Shown piece after piece: positions 1 to 9,541 of a DNA stretch of 64,000 nt (the first letter of the stretch is position 1; the number at the start of each line of letters is the position of its first letter). The position numbers were made by a program, and so were the translations under genes. Origin of the DNA: Shewanella seohaensis (GTDB lineage: Bacteria > Pseudomonadota > Gammaproteobacteria > Enterobacterales > Shewanellaceae); assembly GCF_025449215.1 (NCBI RefSeq), contig NZ_CP104900.1, forward strand, positions 3,658,001 through 3,722,000, written 5' to 3'. Below the pieces are notes generated by a model. It worked only from the letters and a program-made list of their open reading frames with translations. It was not told where the DNA came from and searched no databases.

Positions 1-726
1 CAGTTTATCCTTGATGCTTAGGGTTAACCCTTGGGAGGAATGGCGGAACTTCTCAATTTGTGTCGCCAGCGTACTGCCGCCTGCGGTAGAGACATTCATC
101 CCCACCATTTCAGCGATTTGGCTCATCCCCGCCACAATAAAGCGTGGCCAGTCGATCACCGGATTAAGCTTTGGCTCAGTCGTCCACAGCTCGCGGTTTT
201 CAATAAATAACAAGGTATTGACGATTTCATTGGGGATTTTATCGTCATCCTGGTACACACGTTTAGGATAAGTAAACTCGTACAGATCGGTATTGCGACA
301 ATCCAGCAGCGTTAATCCCGATTGCGCCTTCTCATGGTAAGGCGGGAAAAAGCCCATCTGGGCGTATTCCTGTAGCGCAGGGGAAAACTCCACTTGCTGC
401 GTCACTTGGAAATTACGCTGTAGCAATCTATCGATGTACTGGGGCAACTTACTGTAGCCATGACGTTCATCGAAGGGTCCGTAACTTGGATAGATAATTG
501 ACTGAGTGGGCTGATTTTTCAGCTCATAGGTCAAGGTCTTCGCATATTGATGAACATACTTAGACTGGAAATAAGAGGTTTTAACCTCCTGCCCAACCAA
601 AATCGCCACACAGATAATCAGAATAAAAAATAAGAACCAGACACGCCCCTTAGATCTCGGCTTGCGCTGACGCTTAGCCTTAGGTTCGGGTTGTGGCGGA
701 CGAGGACGATAATTTTCGAATTGCAT
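1..726 (-). CDS. GT51-family peptidoglycan transglycosylase (PBP1-like), C-terminal part cut off by the window edge
   Basis: The first 242 codons of a gene that runs off the left edge. The predicted protein has a basic, proline-rich N-terminal tail (about residues 1-28), one transmembrane segment (about 29-46) and then the start of a glycosyltransferase-51 fold. The motif IENRELW (about 170-176) corresponds to the conserved ExxxF/W motif around the catalytic glutamate, and GGSTLATQIEKFRH (about 217-230) is the second GT51 signature. In this family the enzyme polymerises lipid II into glycan strands on the periplasmic face of the inner membrane. Whether a transpeptidase domain follows cannot be seen. 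The ATG at 726 is chosen because it precedes the membrane anchor directly. The Shine-Dalgarno is weak (AAGAA next to the ATG). Confidence 0.85.
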   Translation of the reverse strand, partial: MQFENYRPRPPQPEPKAKRQRKPRSKGRVWFLFFILIICVAILVGQEVKTSYFQSKYVHQYAKTLTYELKNQPTQSIIYPSYGPFDERHGYSKLPQYIDRLLQRNFQVTQQVEFSPALQEYAQMGFFPPYHEKAQSGLTLLDCRNTDLYEFTYPKRVYQDDDKIPNEIVNTLLFIENRELWTTEPKLNPVIDWPRFIVAGMSQIAEMVGMNVSTAGGSTLATQIEKFRHSSQGLTLSIKDKL

Positions 727-1034
727 TTCTTGCGTAGAATTAGGCAAAACGGCTCCCAAAAATCACTTAACAAATCCTTTCTACGTGGGAAAGTTCCCAA
801 CCTATGCTCAACACATCCAGTATCAGGGCAAAACTCACACTTAAGTTCGTCCACTGTGCATGAGTCTGCAAATACATTCCTTTGCCTTCATTGAGCAAGA
901 TCTAACAACACAGGATCATTGCATTTCTTGTTAGATCTCACCGTATTTTAATGAGTTGGCAGCGCGCCTCAAAGTGGTTAGCGTAAAAATACTTAGCTAC
1001 TTATCGCAAGTGCTAACCGCGCTTGAGGCTTCAA
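727..1034. other. Intergenic region between tdk and the transglycosylase gene
   Basis: 308 bases without a credible gene; short ORFs on both strands are not supported. It holds the large imperfect inverted repeat at 966-1029 next to the tdk stop. The rest is presumably the promoter region of the leftward transglycosylase gene, but no convincing -35/-10 pair was identified. Confidence 0.5.
966..1029. repeat. Imperfect inverted repeat downstream of tdk
   Basis: Two arms, GCCTCAAAGTGGTTAGC on the left and GCTAACCGCGCTTGAGGC on the right, pair almost fully with a loop of about 29 bases. The structure begins six bases after the tdk stop codon. In tdk mRNA it could fold into a long hairpin that ends or stabilises the transcript. 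There is no downstream T-run of the classic intrinsic-terminator type on the minus strand. Confidence 0.6.
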
Positions 1035-1613
1035 TCAATCCCAAATAAATTCACGAAAATGCTTGCGGCAAACCGATTCGTAACTTTCATTACCGCCAAT
1101 CGCCACCTGCTCACCTTCGCGCATCACTTTACCTTCACCATCGAGACGCACCACCATATTGGCCTTGCGTCCACAGTGACAAATGGTTTTCAGTTCAACT
1201 AACTTATCGGCCCATGCCAACAAATAATGACTGCCAGTGAAGAGTTCACCTTGGAAGTCGGTACGTAAACCATAGCACAAAACTGGGATATCAATTTTAT
1301 CAACAACATAAGTAAGTTGTTTGACTTGCTCTTTGCTTAAGAATTGGCACTCGTCCACCAGCACACAGCTCAAGTGATTCTGTTTGTGCGCCGTGGTGAT
1401 CATGTCTATCAGATTGTCGTGGCTGCTAAATACCTGGGCATCGGTTTCAATACCAATACGCGATGCCACCTTACCTTTACCGTATCTGTCGTCGATAGAG
1501 GCCGTCATCACTAGGGTATTCATGCCGCGCTCACGGTAGTTATAGGAAGATTGTAATAGAGAGGTGGATTTACCCGCATTCATTGCTGAATAGTAAAAAT
1601 ACAATTGCGCCAA
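1035..1613 (-). CDS. tdk: Thymidine kinase (type II)
   Basis: Phosphorylates thymidine to dTMP with ATP in the pyrimidine salvage pathway; cytosolic. The 192-residue length is normal for the short, tetrameric, zinc-containing bacterial family. A P-loop SAMNAGKST lies at about residues 9-17. The Walker-B/lasso segment is DECQFL (about 87-92). The substrate loop with [11 protein letters not shown] follows, and the zinc-binding cysteines are in CHCGRKA and the C-terminal CRKH. ATG at 1613 places the P-loop immediately after the N-terminus, as in homologues. It is transcribed alone, with the inverted repeat 966-1029 just behind it. Confidence 0.97.
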   Translation of the reverse strand: MAQLYFYYSAMNAGKSTSLLQSSYNYRERGMNTLVMTASIDDRYGKGKVASRIGIETDAQVFSSHDNLIDMITTAHKQNHLSCVLVDECQFLSKEQVKQLTYVVDKIDIPVLCYGLRTDFQGELFTGSHYLLAWADKLVELKTICHCGRKANMVVRLDGEGKVMREGEQVAIGGNESYESVCRKHFREFIWD

Positions 1614-2150
1614 AACGAATCCCTTTTTTAACTTAAATTTATTGTTTCTCTGTTGCCAGAGCTTATGGCGCCTAGTTTACCATTGCGCCGTCCCCTAACA
1701 CACTAGGCCAATCTCAGCTTTTCTACTGAAATCCCAATCTGACTATCACGAACGGGTATTAAACCAACGCGATCTTCCACCTCGGTTTAGCGTGATTGTT
1801 CGTATTTCCGTCCAAACCAGAAAATAGTCATCAGGCAAACCCTGTCACAGTTCAATTGTTACAATAAGCTTAATTCAACCTTAAATATTGTTTTACATAA
1901 GAAAAAACACATTAACAAATATTTAAAATTGAGATCTACCTCCAAAGATATAGGATCAAATGCGGTTTGGTTCAAAAAACAAACATCTCAATATCCGTAT
2001 TATTTCCTCGAGACAAATGTACTCACAAAAACAAAAAAGTTATTCGAACGCTTGCAAATTAAATCAGCGGCTCAAAGCACTAATCTCCCCTGCAAATTTA
2101 GTGCTGCAATCCGTGCCTTTAAATGCGTATTGGATTAAATGGAGATTATG
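1614..2150. other. Intergenic region between tdk and the multihaem cytochrome gene
   Basis: 537 bases holding divergent promoters for tdk and the cytochrome gene. The right half (about 1850-2140) is AT-rich. Short ORFs at about 1929-2151 have no recognisable protein character and overlap the cytochrome Shine-Dalgarno, so they are not annotated. No clear CRP, Fnr or ArcA palindrome could be assigned by eye. Confidence 0.5.
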
Positions 2151-4241
2151 ATGAGAATATTCACATCTAAAAAACTGGCATACCTAGTAGCATTAACCTT
2201 AACCGGTGCACTCGTAGGTTGTGGCAGTGATGGTAAAGACGGCGCACCAGGCCAACCCGGCGATCCAGGACAACCCGGTAAACCCGGAGATCCATGGACG
2301 CCACCACCAGTCACAAGCTCGCTAGTGACCAATGTTAAAGTACTTGGCTACAGCTTTGGCGAAGGTAGTATCACCTATGAATTTGAAGTCACCGACGAAA
2401 ACGGCAACTTAGTCAATGGCCTGTTAAATGCCGAAGCTAAAGTCGCCGCCTTAACCGACAAGGGCTTTATTAATAACCGCACCGAAGCCGACATTAACAA
2501 TGTCGCCGACAACGTGCATATCGGCGGCGCTGCAACTCAAGCCACTGAAGGCGCTGAAATCAAGTCGCTAGGCGATGGTCATTACAGCTTTAAAGCTCCA
2601 ATGAAAGGTGTCAACGCCAGTACTGAAGGCATCGTCTGGCTCAGAGTCGGAGGTAACAGCGAAAGCGGTATTGCGCGCTCTGCGCCAATGGTTGTGAATA
2701 AGCCTGAAGGCACGCATTCAACCACCACCGACAGCTGCTATGCTTGTCACGTCGATTACGCCACTAGCCCACGTCGCCATGCTAGCTATGTCGCCACAGG
2801 TATGGACAGCGAGGTCACTTTCGTTGAAGGCTGTTTAGTCTGTCACGGCTCGGTGAGCCGTGGCGCGAAAAACGCTGAAGGCTTCTCTATCGGCGGTTAC
2901 GCCACCAATACACTGTCTAAGATTGGTCACATTAATCACCAGAAATTCACTAAAGATTTCAGCGTGATGAACTGTACTTCTTGCCACGTTGAAGCGCCAA
3001 CCAATATCAGCGTTTCAGGCCCTGGTTGTATCGACTGTCACAACACTGGTGGCGTACCAGGTGCGATTGTGCCAAGTAATGGTGCCGATGTACGCCCAAT
3101 GCATGAAGGCAAAGAAGGCATTACCGAGCGTCAAGCTATCCGTGCTAAGTACCAAGTAACACTCTCAACCCCCGTAAAAGTAGATGATATTTCCACCTTA
3201 ACCGATCACTATGCGCCAGATGGCTCAAGCGTAGCTAAAGCAGAACCCGGTTGGTGTACCACCATCACAGTGAAAGACACCGACGGCAACATCTTTAGCA
3301 TTAAAGATAACTTCAACTACTCAGATCCTCTGGTATTTGATGCCAAGAAGCCGATTGTCTACGCTGGTGCCTATCTGCATGCTTATGACAACAACACCTT
3401 AGTAGGCCGCCCAGGTAACCGTACAAACTATTACTATGGTTACAACACCGATGGTACTAAGAATATCTGTCACCTACTGACGGATATCAGCGCAGTAAAC
3501 GCTAACTATGCCTACTCTGCACGGGTCACCTTCAGCACTGCAGGCTGGATGGAGTACGACGGTAATCAACGCTATCAAAGCAATGGTAACCTCAGAGCCA
3601 AGGGTTATGACGGTTCAATGGGTGTTTCTTTCACCGCCTACTCAGATGTGGTAAATCCAGTAAGTGCTGAGAAAGTATCAGGTTTTGAACGTCGCACTGT
3701 GATCAGCGATAACAGCTGTACGACTTGCCACAACGATGCCACCGCTTTCCACAAAAACGGTGCATTCGATCAAGGCGGTAACGGTTGTATTGCCTGTCAC
3801 GATAACGGTATGGCGCGGACTTCGGCCACACTGGGTGCAGGTTTTGGTCCTATGATCCACAGCTGGCACTGGGGTAATGGTGCAAATGTTGGTGAGATGA
3901 AGGCCGACGGCACCCAAGCCAAGACAGCGAACGGCGCAGGCGCTATCAACCCAGTCACTAGCTGTGTTGCCTGTCACGAAACCGCTATTGATTTAAACAA
4001 AGTGCCAAATCAATACATTCTTGAACCCGGCAGCAAGATGACCAGCCCTGTTACTGCTAACTGTTATGCCTGCCATACTGGCGATGCAGTCAAAGCTCAC
4101 ATGGTGAGCAACGGTGGCGAGATCAGCGTGCCAGCCACTGGCGATTGGTTCAAGCAACCTACGGGTGAATCTTGTGCCGTGTGCCACAACACAGGTAGCA
4201 GCTCTGGTATCGACAAGTACCATAACTTTACCCGTAAATAA
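2151..4241 (+). CDS. OmcA/MtrC-type outer-membrane lipoprotein cytochrome c, nine CXXCH haem sites
   Basis: Predicted 696-residue lipoprotein cytochrome of the family that moves electrons from the outer membrane to extracellular acceptors. It has a signal peptide with lipobox LVGC (Cys24). A collagen-like Gly-X-Y stretch follows (about residues 28-50), then a beta-rich domain without haem. Haem motifs begin near Cys196 (CYACH), 228 (CLVCH), 275 (CTSCH) and 293 (CIDCH). A second beta-rich domain follows, then haems near 523 (CTTCH), 546 (CIACH), 605 (CVACH), 638 (CYACH) and 675 (CAVCH). The usual arrangement is five plus five; here it is four plus five. Three in-frame ATGs exist (2139, 2148, 2151). 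The GGAG at 2141-2144 best fits 2151 (six-base spacing), but 2148 is possible. No mtrA/mtrB-type partner is nearby. Confidence 0.92.
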   Translation: MRIFTSKKLAYLVALTLTGALVGCGSDGKDGAPGQPGDPGQPGKPGDPWTPPPVTSSLVTNVKVLGYSFGEGSITYEFEVTDENGNLVNGLLNAEAKVAALTDKGFINNRTEADINNVADNVHIGGAATQATEGAEIKSLGDGHYSFKAPMKGVNASTEGIVWLRVGGNSESGIARSAPMVVNKPEGTHSTTTDSCYACHVDYATSPRRHASYVATGMDSEVTFVEGCLVCHGSVSRGAKNAEGFSIGGYATNTLSKIGHINHQKFTKDFSVMNCTSCHVEAPTNISVSGPGCIDCHNTGGVPGAIVPSNGADVRPMHEGKEGITERQAIRAKYQVTLSTPVKVDDISTLTDHYAPDGSSVAKAEPGWCTTITVKDTDGNIFSIKDNFNYSDPLVFDAKKPIVYAGAYLHAYDNNTLVGRPGNRTNYYYGYNTDGTKNICHLLTDISAVNANYAYSARVTFSTAGWMEYDGNQRYQSNGNLRAKGYDGSMGVSFTAYSDVVNPVSAEKVSGFERRTVISDNSCTTCHNDATAFHKNGAFDQGGNGCIACHDNGMARTSATLGAGFGPMIHSWHWGNGANVGEMKADGTQAKTANGAGAINPVTSCVACHETAIDLNKVPNQYILEPGSKMTSPVTANCYACHTGDAVKAHMVSNGGEISVPATGDWFKQPTGESCAVCHNTGSSSGIDKYHNFTRK

Positions 4242-4281
4242 CTAGTCGTCCCGCTATTTTCCCTGCAAGAAAATAGTTCAA

Positions 4282-4310
4282 GCGTCCTACGGTTGTAGGG
4301 CGCTTTTTTG
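4282..4310 (+). terminator. Intrinsic terminator of the cytochrome gene
   Basis: GCGTCCTAC and GTAGGGCGC form a nine-pair stem with one G-U pair and a GGTT loop, followed by six T. It starts about 40 bases after the cytochrome stop codon. Confidence 0.88.
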
Positions 4311-4411
4311 TTTACTTTTACTTACAACTTCACCCCATAGGTTTTCAGTCCTATTTAAGTTAGTAACGCTAGAGTCACAAAAAACTACAATTCTAAGGAA
4401 ATCACTCAACT

Positions 4412-6561
4412 ATGCGTAAAAGTTTTATTGCCATCGCCATTGGCGCCACTTTGATGACAGGCGCACTCGCAGGCTGCAGCACTCAAGAGACTAAAGCGAC
4501 AAATGTGACCGCAGTTCAAGCCCAAAATCCTCTGTTCCAAGCCAGCACGCTGCAATACCAAGCGCCTGATTTTAGTGTCATTAAAGACGAGCATTTTCAG
4601 CCCGCATTAGAGCAAGGCATTAAAGAGCATTATCAAGAGATTTTGGCCATTGCCAACAATGCTGCCGCCCCGACCTTCGACAACACGATTGTCGCCATGG
4701 AAAAAGCGGTGCCCTGCTGACCCGAGCATCGAGCGTGTTTTATAACCTCGCGGGGTCAAACAGTAATCCTGCACTGCGTAAAATCCAAGGTGAGATGGCC
4801 CCTAAAATGGCAGCGCACTCGGATAACATCAACCTCAATCCAGCACTATTCACCCGTATTGAAACCATTTATAACGACCGCAATAACTTAGGCTTAACGC
4901 CTGAAGCGGTACGTTTGGTTGAGGTGTATCACCAGCGCTTTATCATGGCTGGCGCTAAACTGACCGATGAGCAGAAAGTGAAGATCCGCGCGCTGAACGA
5001 AGAGCAATCGACGCTGACCAACGAGTTCTCGCAACGTTTACTGCGCTTAACCAAAGAAATCGCCATCGTTGTCGATAACAAAGAGCAACTGGCGGGCCTT
5101 ACTGACAGCGAAATCACCTCGGCAGCCAACGATGCCAAGGCCGCGGGCCACGAAGGTAAGTACTTAATCAACATCACCAACACCACTCGCCAGCCAGTGC
5201 TCGCCTCTTTAGAGAACCGTGAACTGCGCCAACGCATTTGGGAAGCCTCGGCAAACCGTGGTTTAACGGGTGAAAACGAAACGGCCTCTTTAGTGTCTCG
5301 CTTAGCGCAATTACGTGCCGAGCGCGCTGCCCTCTTAGGTTATGAAAACTGGGCCAGCTACCGCCTCGCGCCACAAATGGCAAAAACGCCTGAAGCGGTA
5401 TACAGCATGTTTGGTTCAATGGTGCCTGCCGTCGTCGCTAATACCGAAAAAGAAGCGGCCGATATCCAAGCGATGATCGACAAGACTGGCGGCAAGTTTG
5501 AACTCGCGCCTTGGGACTGGGAATTCTACGCAGAGAAGGTTCGCCAAGAGAAATACGCCCTCGATGCAAATAGCATTCGCCCTTACTTCGAATTTAACCG
5601 CGTACTCGAAGACGGCGTGTTCTACACCCTCAAAGAACTCTATGGCGTTACCCTAAAGCCTCGCCCAGATTTACCTGTGTACCACCCGGATGTGAAAGCC
5701 TACGAAATGTTTGATGCCGATGGTTCGAGCATGGCGATTTTCTACGCCGACTACTTTGCCCGTGAAGGCAAACGCGGCGGCGCATGGATGAGCTCGTTCG
5801 TGGGTCAATCCTTCCTCGAAGGCACTAAGCCTGTCGTGGTCAACGTGATGAACATTAAGAAGGCGCCAGAGGGACAACCGACCTTCGTCAGCTACAACGA
5901 AGTCACCACTATGTTCCACGAAATGGGCCACGGTACCCACGGAATGTTCTCCAAGGTGACTTACCCAAGCTTGGCGGGCACCTCGGTCTCCCGTGACTTT
6001 GTGGAATTCCCATCAACCTTCGAAGAAGACTGGGCAGCCCACCCTAAAGTGTTAGCCAACTACGCCAAACACTACGAAACTGGTAAACCAATTCCCGATG
6101 ATTTGCTGCAAAAACTGCTCAAATCAGGCAGCTTTAACCAAGGCTTCGATACTTTAGAGTATATGGCTGCGGCGCTCGTCGACATGGAATGGCACTCATT
6201 AAGCCCAGATGCCCCACTGCAAGATGTGGCGACATTTGAAGCCAATGCGCTGAAAAAACACGGCTTAAATATCACTGCCGTGCCACCACGTTATAAGTCA
6301 ACTTACTTTGCCCACGCCTTTCCGGGTGGTTACTCAGCGAGTTACTACGCTTATATGTGGAGTGAGATTTTAGCGGCAGATGCCTACGCTTATGTGCAAA
6401 CTCAAGGTGGCCTAAACCGTGAAATCGGCATGAAATACCGCAAGACGATTCGCGAAGTGGGCAACAGCATTGCACCAATGGAAGCTTACAAAAACTTCCG
6501 TGGTCAAGAGCCTACCACCGAAGGGTTATTGAACCGCCGTGGACTCAACACCGCCCTGTAA
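4412..6561 (+). pseudogene. dcp: Peptidyl-dipeptidase Dcp, M3 family lipoprotein (one frameshift in this sequence)
   Basis: M3-family zinc metallopeptidase that removes C-terminal dipeptides from peptides. The N-terminal part (4412-4720) carries a signal peptide with lipobox LAGC (Cys22), so the mature enzyme should be membrane-anchored in the periplasm or outer membrane. The rest (frame from about 4706 to 6561) has the zinc motif HEMGH (in FHEMGHGTH, encoded near 5913) and the C-terminal PGGYSASYYAYMWSE segment typical of Dcp/oligopeptidase A. The frames join if one A is added to the five-A run at 4701-4705: the reading then runs MEKSGALLTRASSVF without a gap, giving 716 residues, a normal length. 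Loss of one A, by mutation or sequencing error, is therefore the simplest explanation. Stand-alone gene, with a shared terminator behind it. Confidence 0.92.
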
Positions 6562-6582
6562 TTTGGGATGTGTGATAGATAA

Positions 6583-6617
6583 AAAATCAGCCAGCATAAT
6601 GCTGGCTGATTTGTTTT
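6583..6617. terminator. Bidirectional intrinsic terminator between dcp and the NhaC transporter gene
   Basis: AATCAGCCAGCA and TGCTGGCTGATT form a perfect 12-pair stem with a three-base loop. It is flanked by A-rich sequence on the left and TTTGTTTTG on the right, so it can act for dcp (plus) and for the converging transporter gene (minus). Confidence 0.9.
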
Positions 6618-6675
6618 GAGAGCTTGGGAAATTAACAATGAAGACTCACGAATAAAGCGCTCGCTTACGTCAGGC

Positions 6676-8243
6676 TTATTTCGCGTTGCTTTGGGATTTG
6701 AGTCGTAACCACACAATGCTTAAGACAAACAACACACCACAGGTCAGCAGTCCCGCATTCACCGATTCTGTAAAGCCAAGCACCACATAACCCACCATAC
6801 TGATCAGCGCCACAATCACAGCGTAAGGCAACTGAGTCACAACGTGGTCGATATGGTGACAGCTCGCGCCAGTTGACGACAAAATCGTGGTATCCGAAAT
6901 CGGTGAGCAGTGATCACCAAATACCGCGCCCGCCAAAACCGAAGCCAGCATAGGTAACATCATGGCTGTATGGCTGCCCATCGCCATATCGGCGGCAATC
7001 GGTAGCATAATGCCGAACGTACCCCAACTGGTGCCGGTAGAAAACGCCGTTAGACCCGCTAACACAAACATCAACGCAGGTAAGAAGGCAAAAGGAATAT
7101 TGCCTGTGGCGAGGCTTGCCATAAACTTACCGGTTTCAAGCTGGCCAATCACGCCGGCAATGGTCCATGCAAATAACAGGATATAAATCGCAGGCAGCAT
7201 AGAGCGAGCGCCCTGCACCACGCCTTTGACGACCATCGACTTTTCAACGCCTTGCACTAGGTTAAGTACCAGCGCAACCGCTAAACCAATCAGGGCACCA
7301 AAGAACAGTGATGAACTCACATCGGTTTTTTCAAAAGCTGAAATAATATTAAATTCAATACCTTCTTTCGCTAATACCTGGGCACCGCTGTCGATCATAA
7401 AATACAGGGTCGCAAATACCAGCACGGTAATAGGTAAGAATAAACCAAGGATCTTACCCGTTTCGGCTTCGGGTAAATCGGCATTCGCTCCGGGCGGTAA
7501 TCCTTTATTCTCATCATATAAATTACCGCGCTGCGCATTTAATTCATGCTCACGCATAGGGCCAATATCTAAGCCCATAAATGCAACACAAAGTAATAAT
7601 AATAAAGAGAAAATAGCGTAGAAATTCATAGGGATCATTTGAATAAACACACTCAAATGACCAGAGTCGGCAAAACCGTGGGCGGTTAATATGCCGCCGA
7701 TCAGCGCAATAATATAAGCGCCCCAACTGGATACCGGCGAAATAACACAAACCGGCGCCGCCGTTGAATCTAATAAATAGGCTAACTTAGCGCGGGAAAT
7801 ATAATAACGGTCGGTGACGGGCCTTGCGACAGAACCCACGACTAAGCTATTGAAATAATCGTCAATAAAGACAACACAGCCTAAAAACATGGTCAGTAAT
7901 TTGGCATCGCGTTTATTGCGAATATGCAGGCGCGCCCAATCAGCAAATGCCCTAGCACTACCACTGACGGTAATTAATGCCGTGATCATCCCTAATACAA
8001 TTAAAAAGCCGAGAATGTATAAATTCCAAGAATTTACGCCATCTTCTGACCAAAAAGTCCTTTTACACTGTTAAATAAAAACTCACCGCTGGCCACAGGT
8101 GAAAATTGATTGAGTAATAACACCCCAATCACAATACCTAAACCGAGGGAAAGGAGAACGCGGCGAGTGAAAATCGCCAACACAATTGCGACCACAGGCG
8201 GCAGCAGAGAAAGTGCCGAATCGGCGTAACTTACTACAGTCAT
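6676..8243 (-). pseudogene. NhaC-family transporter, probable lysine transporter (one frameshift in this sequence)
   Basis: Polytopic inner-membrane protein of the Na+/H+ antiporter NhaC family. The frame starting at 8243 (TVVSYADSALSLLPP...) stops after 69 codons. The next frame runs to 6676 with many hydrophobic segments and family motifs such as FIDDYFNSLVVGSV, SPVSSWGAYI, FSTGTSWGTFGIMLPIA and GDHCSPISDTTILSSTGA. Adding one base in the short run around 8044-8048 joins them and gives 522 residues, a normal length. The leader carries a lysine riboswitch. Lysine-riboswitch-controlled NhaC proteins are regarded as lysine uptake systems, so lysine/cation exchange is a better guess than Na+/H+ exchange; this is inferred from regulation only. 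Confidence 0.85.
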
Positions 8244-8322
8244 TGATTATTTCTTCGTCAAAATACGAATGGAGGGCGACTGAACTGGTGGGAAAAGGCA
8301 ATAGATACCCAAGATCACCTGT

Positions 8323-8520
8323 CCTATCAGTAGCGCTCCATAGTAACTATTCCTAATATCCGTATCAGAAAATACTATGGCAGTGTTGTACCTATTCGGC
8401 ACAACCCCAGCAGTTGATCGTGATAAATCAAACCACTTCGGCACCAAATCCTTTCGTGAACGATCAACGGAATCACCCTACTGATCACTACTGATATTTG
8501 GTGCGCCTCTACTTCTAAGA
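8323..8520 (-). promoter_or_regulatory. Lysine riboswitch (L box) in the leader of the NhaC-family gene
   Basis: On the minus strand the leader contains, in the right order, the conserved blocks of the lysine aptamer: AGAAGTAGAGGCGC (8503-8516), GGTGCCGAAGTGG (about 8433-8445), CTGGGGTTGTGCCGAA (8395-8410) and TATGGAGCGCTACT (8329-8342). The 5' AGTAG and 3' CTACT can form P1, and the length of about 195 bases fits the class. It ends about 80 bases before the start codon. No strong hairpin with a U-run is visible in that interval, so control may be at translation. High lysine would then lower transporter synthesis. Confidence 0.85.
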
Positions 8521-8549
8521 ACGCCCATGCACGGGCGTGAGGCACATAA

Positions 8550-8590
8550 AAACATAAGCGGCTAAGCAGTTGCCACCGCAAAGCCGCTTA
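8550..8590 (-). terminator. Probable terminator of etfBA
   Basis: Read on the minus strand, AAGCGGCT and AGCCGCTT pair around an 18-base loop, followed by ATGTTTTTATG. It lies 25 bases past the etfA stop. A second small hairpin, with arms ACGCCC and GGGCGT (8521-8538), follows at once and lies at the 5' edge of the riboswitch. Confidence 0.65.
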
Positions 8591-8614
8591 CTTTGACTTA
8601 GATCACGGATAAAA

Positions 8615-9541
8615 TCAACCTAGAGTTGAAATCAACTCTGGAACGGCGTCGAACAGGTCGGCTTCGAGGCCATAATCGGCCACTTGGAAGATTGGCGCTT
8701 CAGGATCTTTGTTGATTGCCACAATCACCTTAGCGTCTTTCATCCCAGCTAAATGCTGGATCGCACCCGAAATCCCCACGGCGATGTAGAGGTTTGGTGC
8801 CACAATCTTACCGGTTTGACCGACTTGCAGGTCGTTAGGCACAAAGCCTGCGTCAACCGCGGCGCGAGATGCCCCAACAGCAGCACCGAGTTTGTCCGCC
8901 AATTGCTCTAACATACCGAAGTTTTCACCGCTGCCCATACCACGGCCACCAGAAACGATAATGCCCGCATTACCTAACTCTGGACGCGCAGAAACGGTCA
9001 ATGATTGAGACACAAACTGAGTTTTGGCTTCAAACACTTTATCTAAGGTGGCAACTGCAGCACTGTTGCCCTGCGCCGCCGCATCGAAGGCGCTGGCACG
9101 GACTGTCATCACTTTAATCGCGTCATGGCTTTGTACTGTCGCTAAAGCGTTACCCGCGTAAATCGGGCGAACAAAGGTGTCGCTGCTCACTACGCCAATC
9201 ACTTCCGAAATTTGTGCAACGTCTAACAAGGCGGCCACACGTGGTAGCGTATCTTTGCCAGCGCTCGATGCTGCAGCGAGGATATGGCTGTAGTTTGGTG
9301 CTAAGTCCACCAGCAATTTAGCCACGTTTTCGGCTAAATGCGCTTCATAGGCACTGTTATCGGCGACCAATACTTGAGCGACACCTTGTAGGGCTTGCGC
9401 AGCTTGCGCCACGGCGCCACATTGGTGGCCCACCACCAATACATGTACATCATCACCAATTGCACGCGCGGCAGTGACAACCTTTGCGGTATCCAGTTTC
9501 AGTGCCGCATTATCGTGTTCTGCTAATACTAAAATGGCCAT
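8615..9541 (-). CDS. etfA: Electron transfer flavoprotein, alpha subunit
   Basis: FAD-binding subunit of ETF, the soluble carrier that takes electrons from acyl-CoA and related dehydrogenases and passes them to ETF:ubiquinone oxidoreductase. The 308 residues have the usual N-terminal alpha/beta domain and the C-terminal FAD domain with [10 protein letters not shown] (about 191-200), [20 protein letters not shown] and [13 protein letters not shown]. It starts directly after the etfB stop with no spacer, so the two subunits are translated together. Confidence 0.97.
   Translation of the reverse strand: MAILVLAEHDNAALKLDTAKVVTAARAIGDDVHVLVVGHQCGAVAQAAQALQGVAQVLVADNSAYEAHLAENVAKLLVDLAPNYSHILAAASSAGKDTLPRVAALLDVAQISEVIGVVSSDTFVRPIYAGNALATVQSHDAIKVMTVRASAFDAAAQGNSAAVATLDKVFEAKTQFVSQSLTVSARPELGNAGIIVSGGRGMGSGENFGMLEQLADKLGAAVGASRAAVDAGFVPNDLQVGQTGKIVAPNLYIAVGISGAIQHLAGMKDAKVIVAINKDPEAPIFQVADYGLEADLFDAVPELISTLG

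Noticed and set aside
1929..2151. Small overlapping ORFs in front of the cytochrome gene
   Set aside because: Two frames are open by chance in AT-rich leader DNA and run into the cytochrome start region.
4412..4720. A separate 102-residue lipoprotein gene before the peptidase
   Set aside because: It continues perfectly into the M3 peptidase after adding one A at 4701-4705, and its sequence is the normal Dcp N-terminus.
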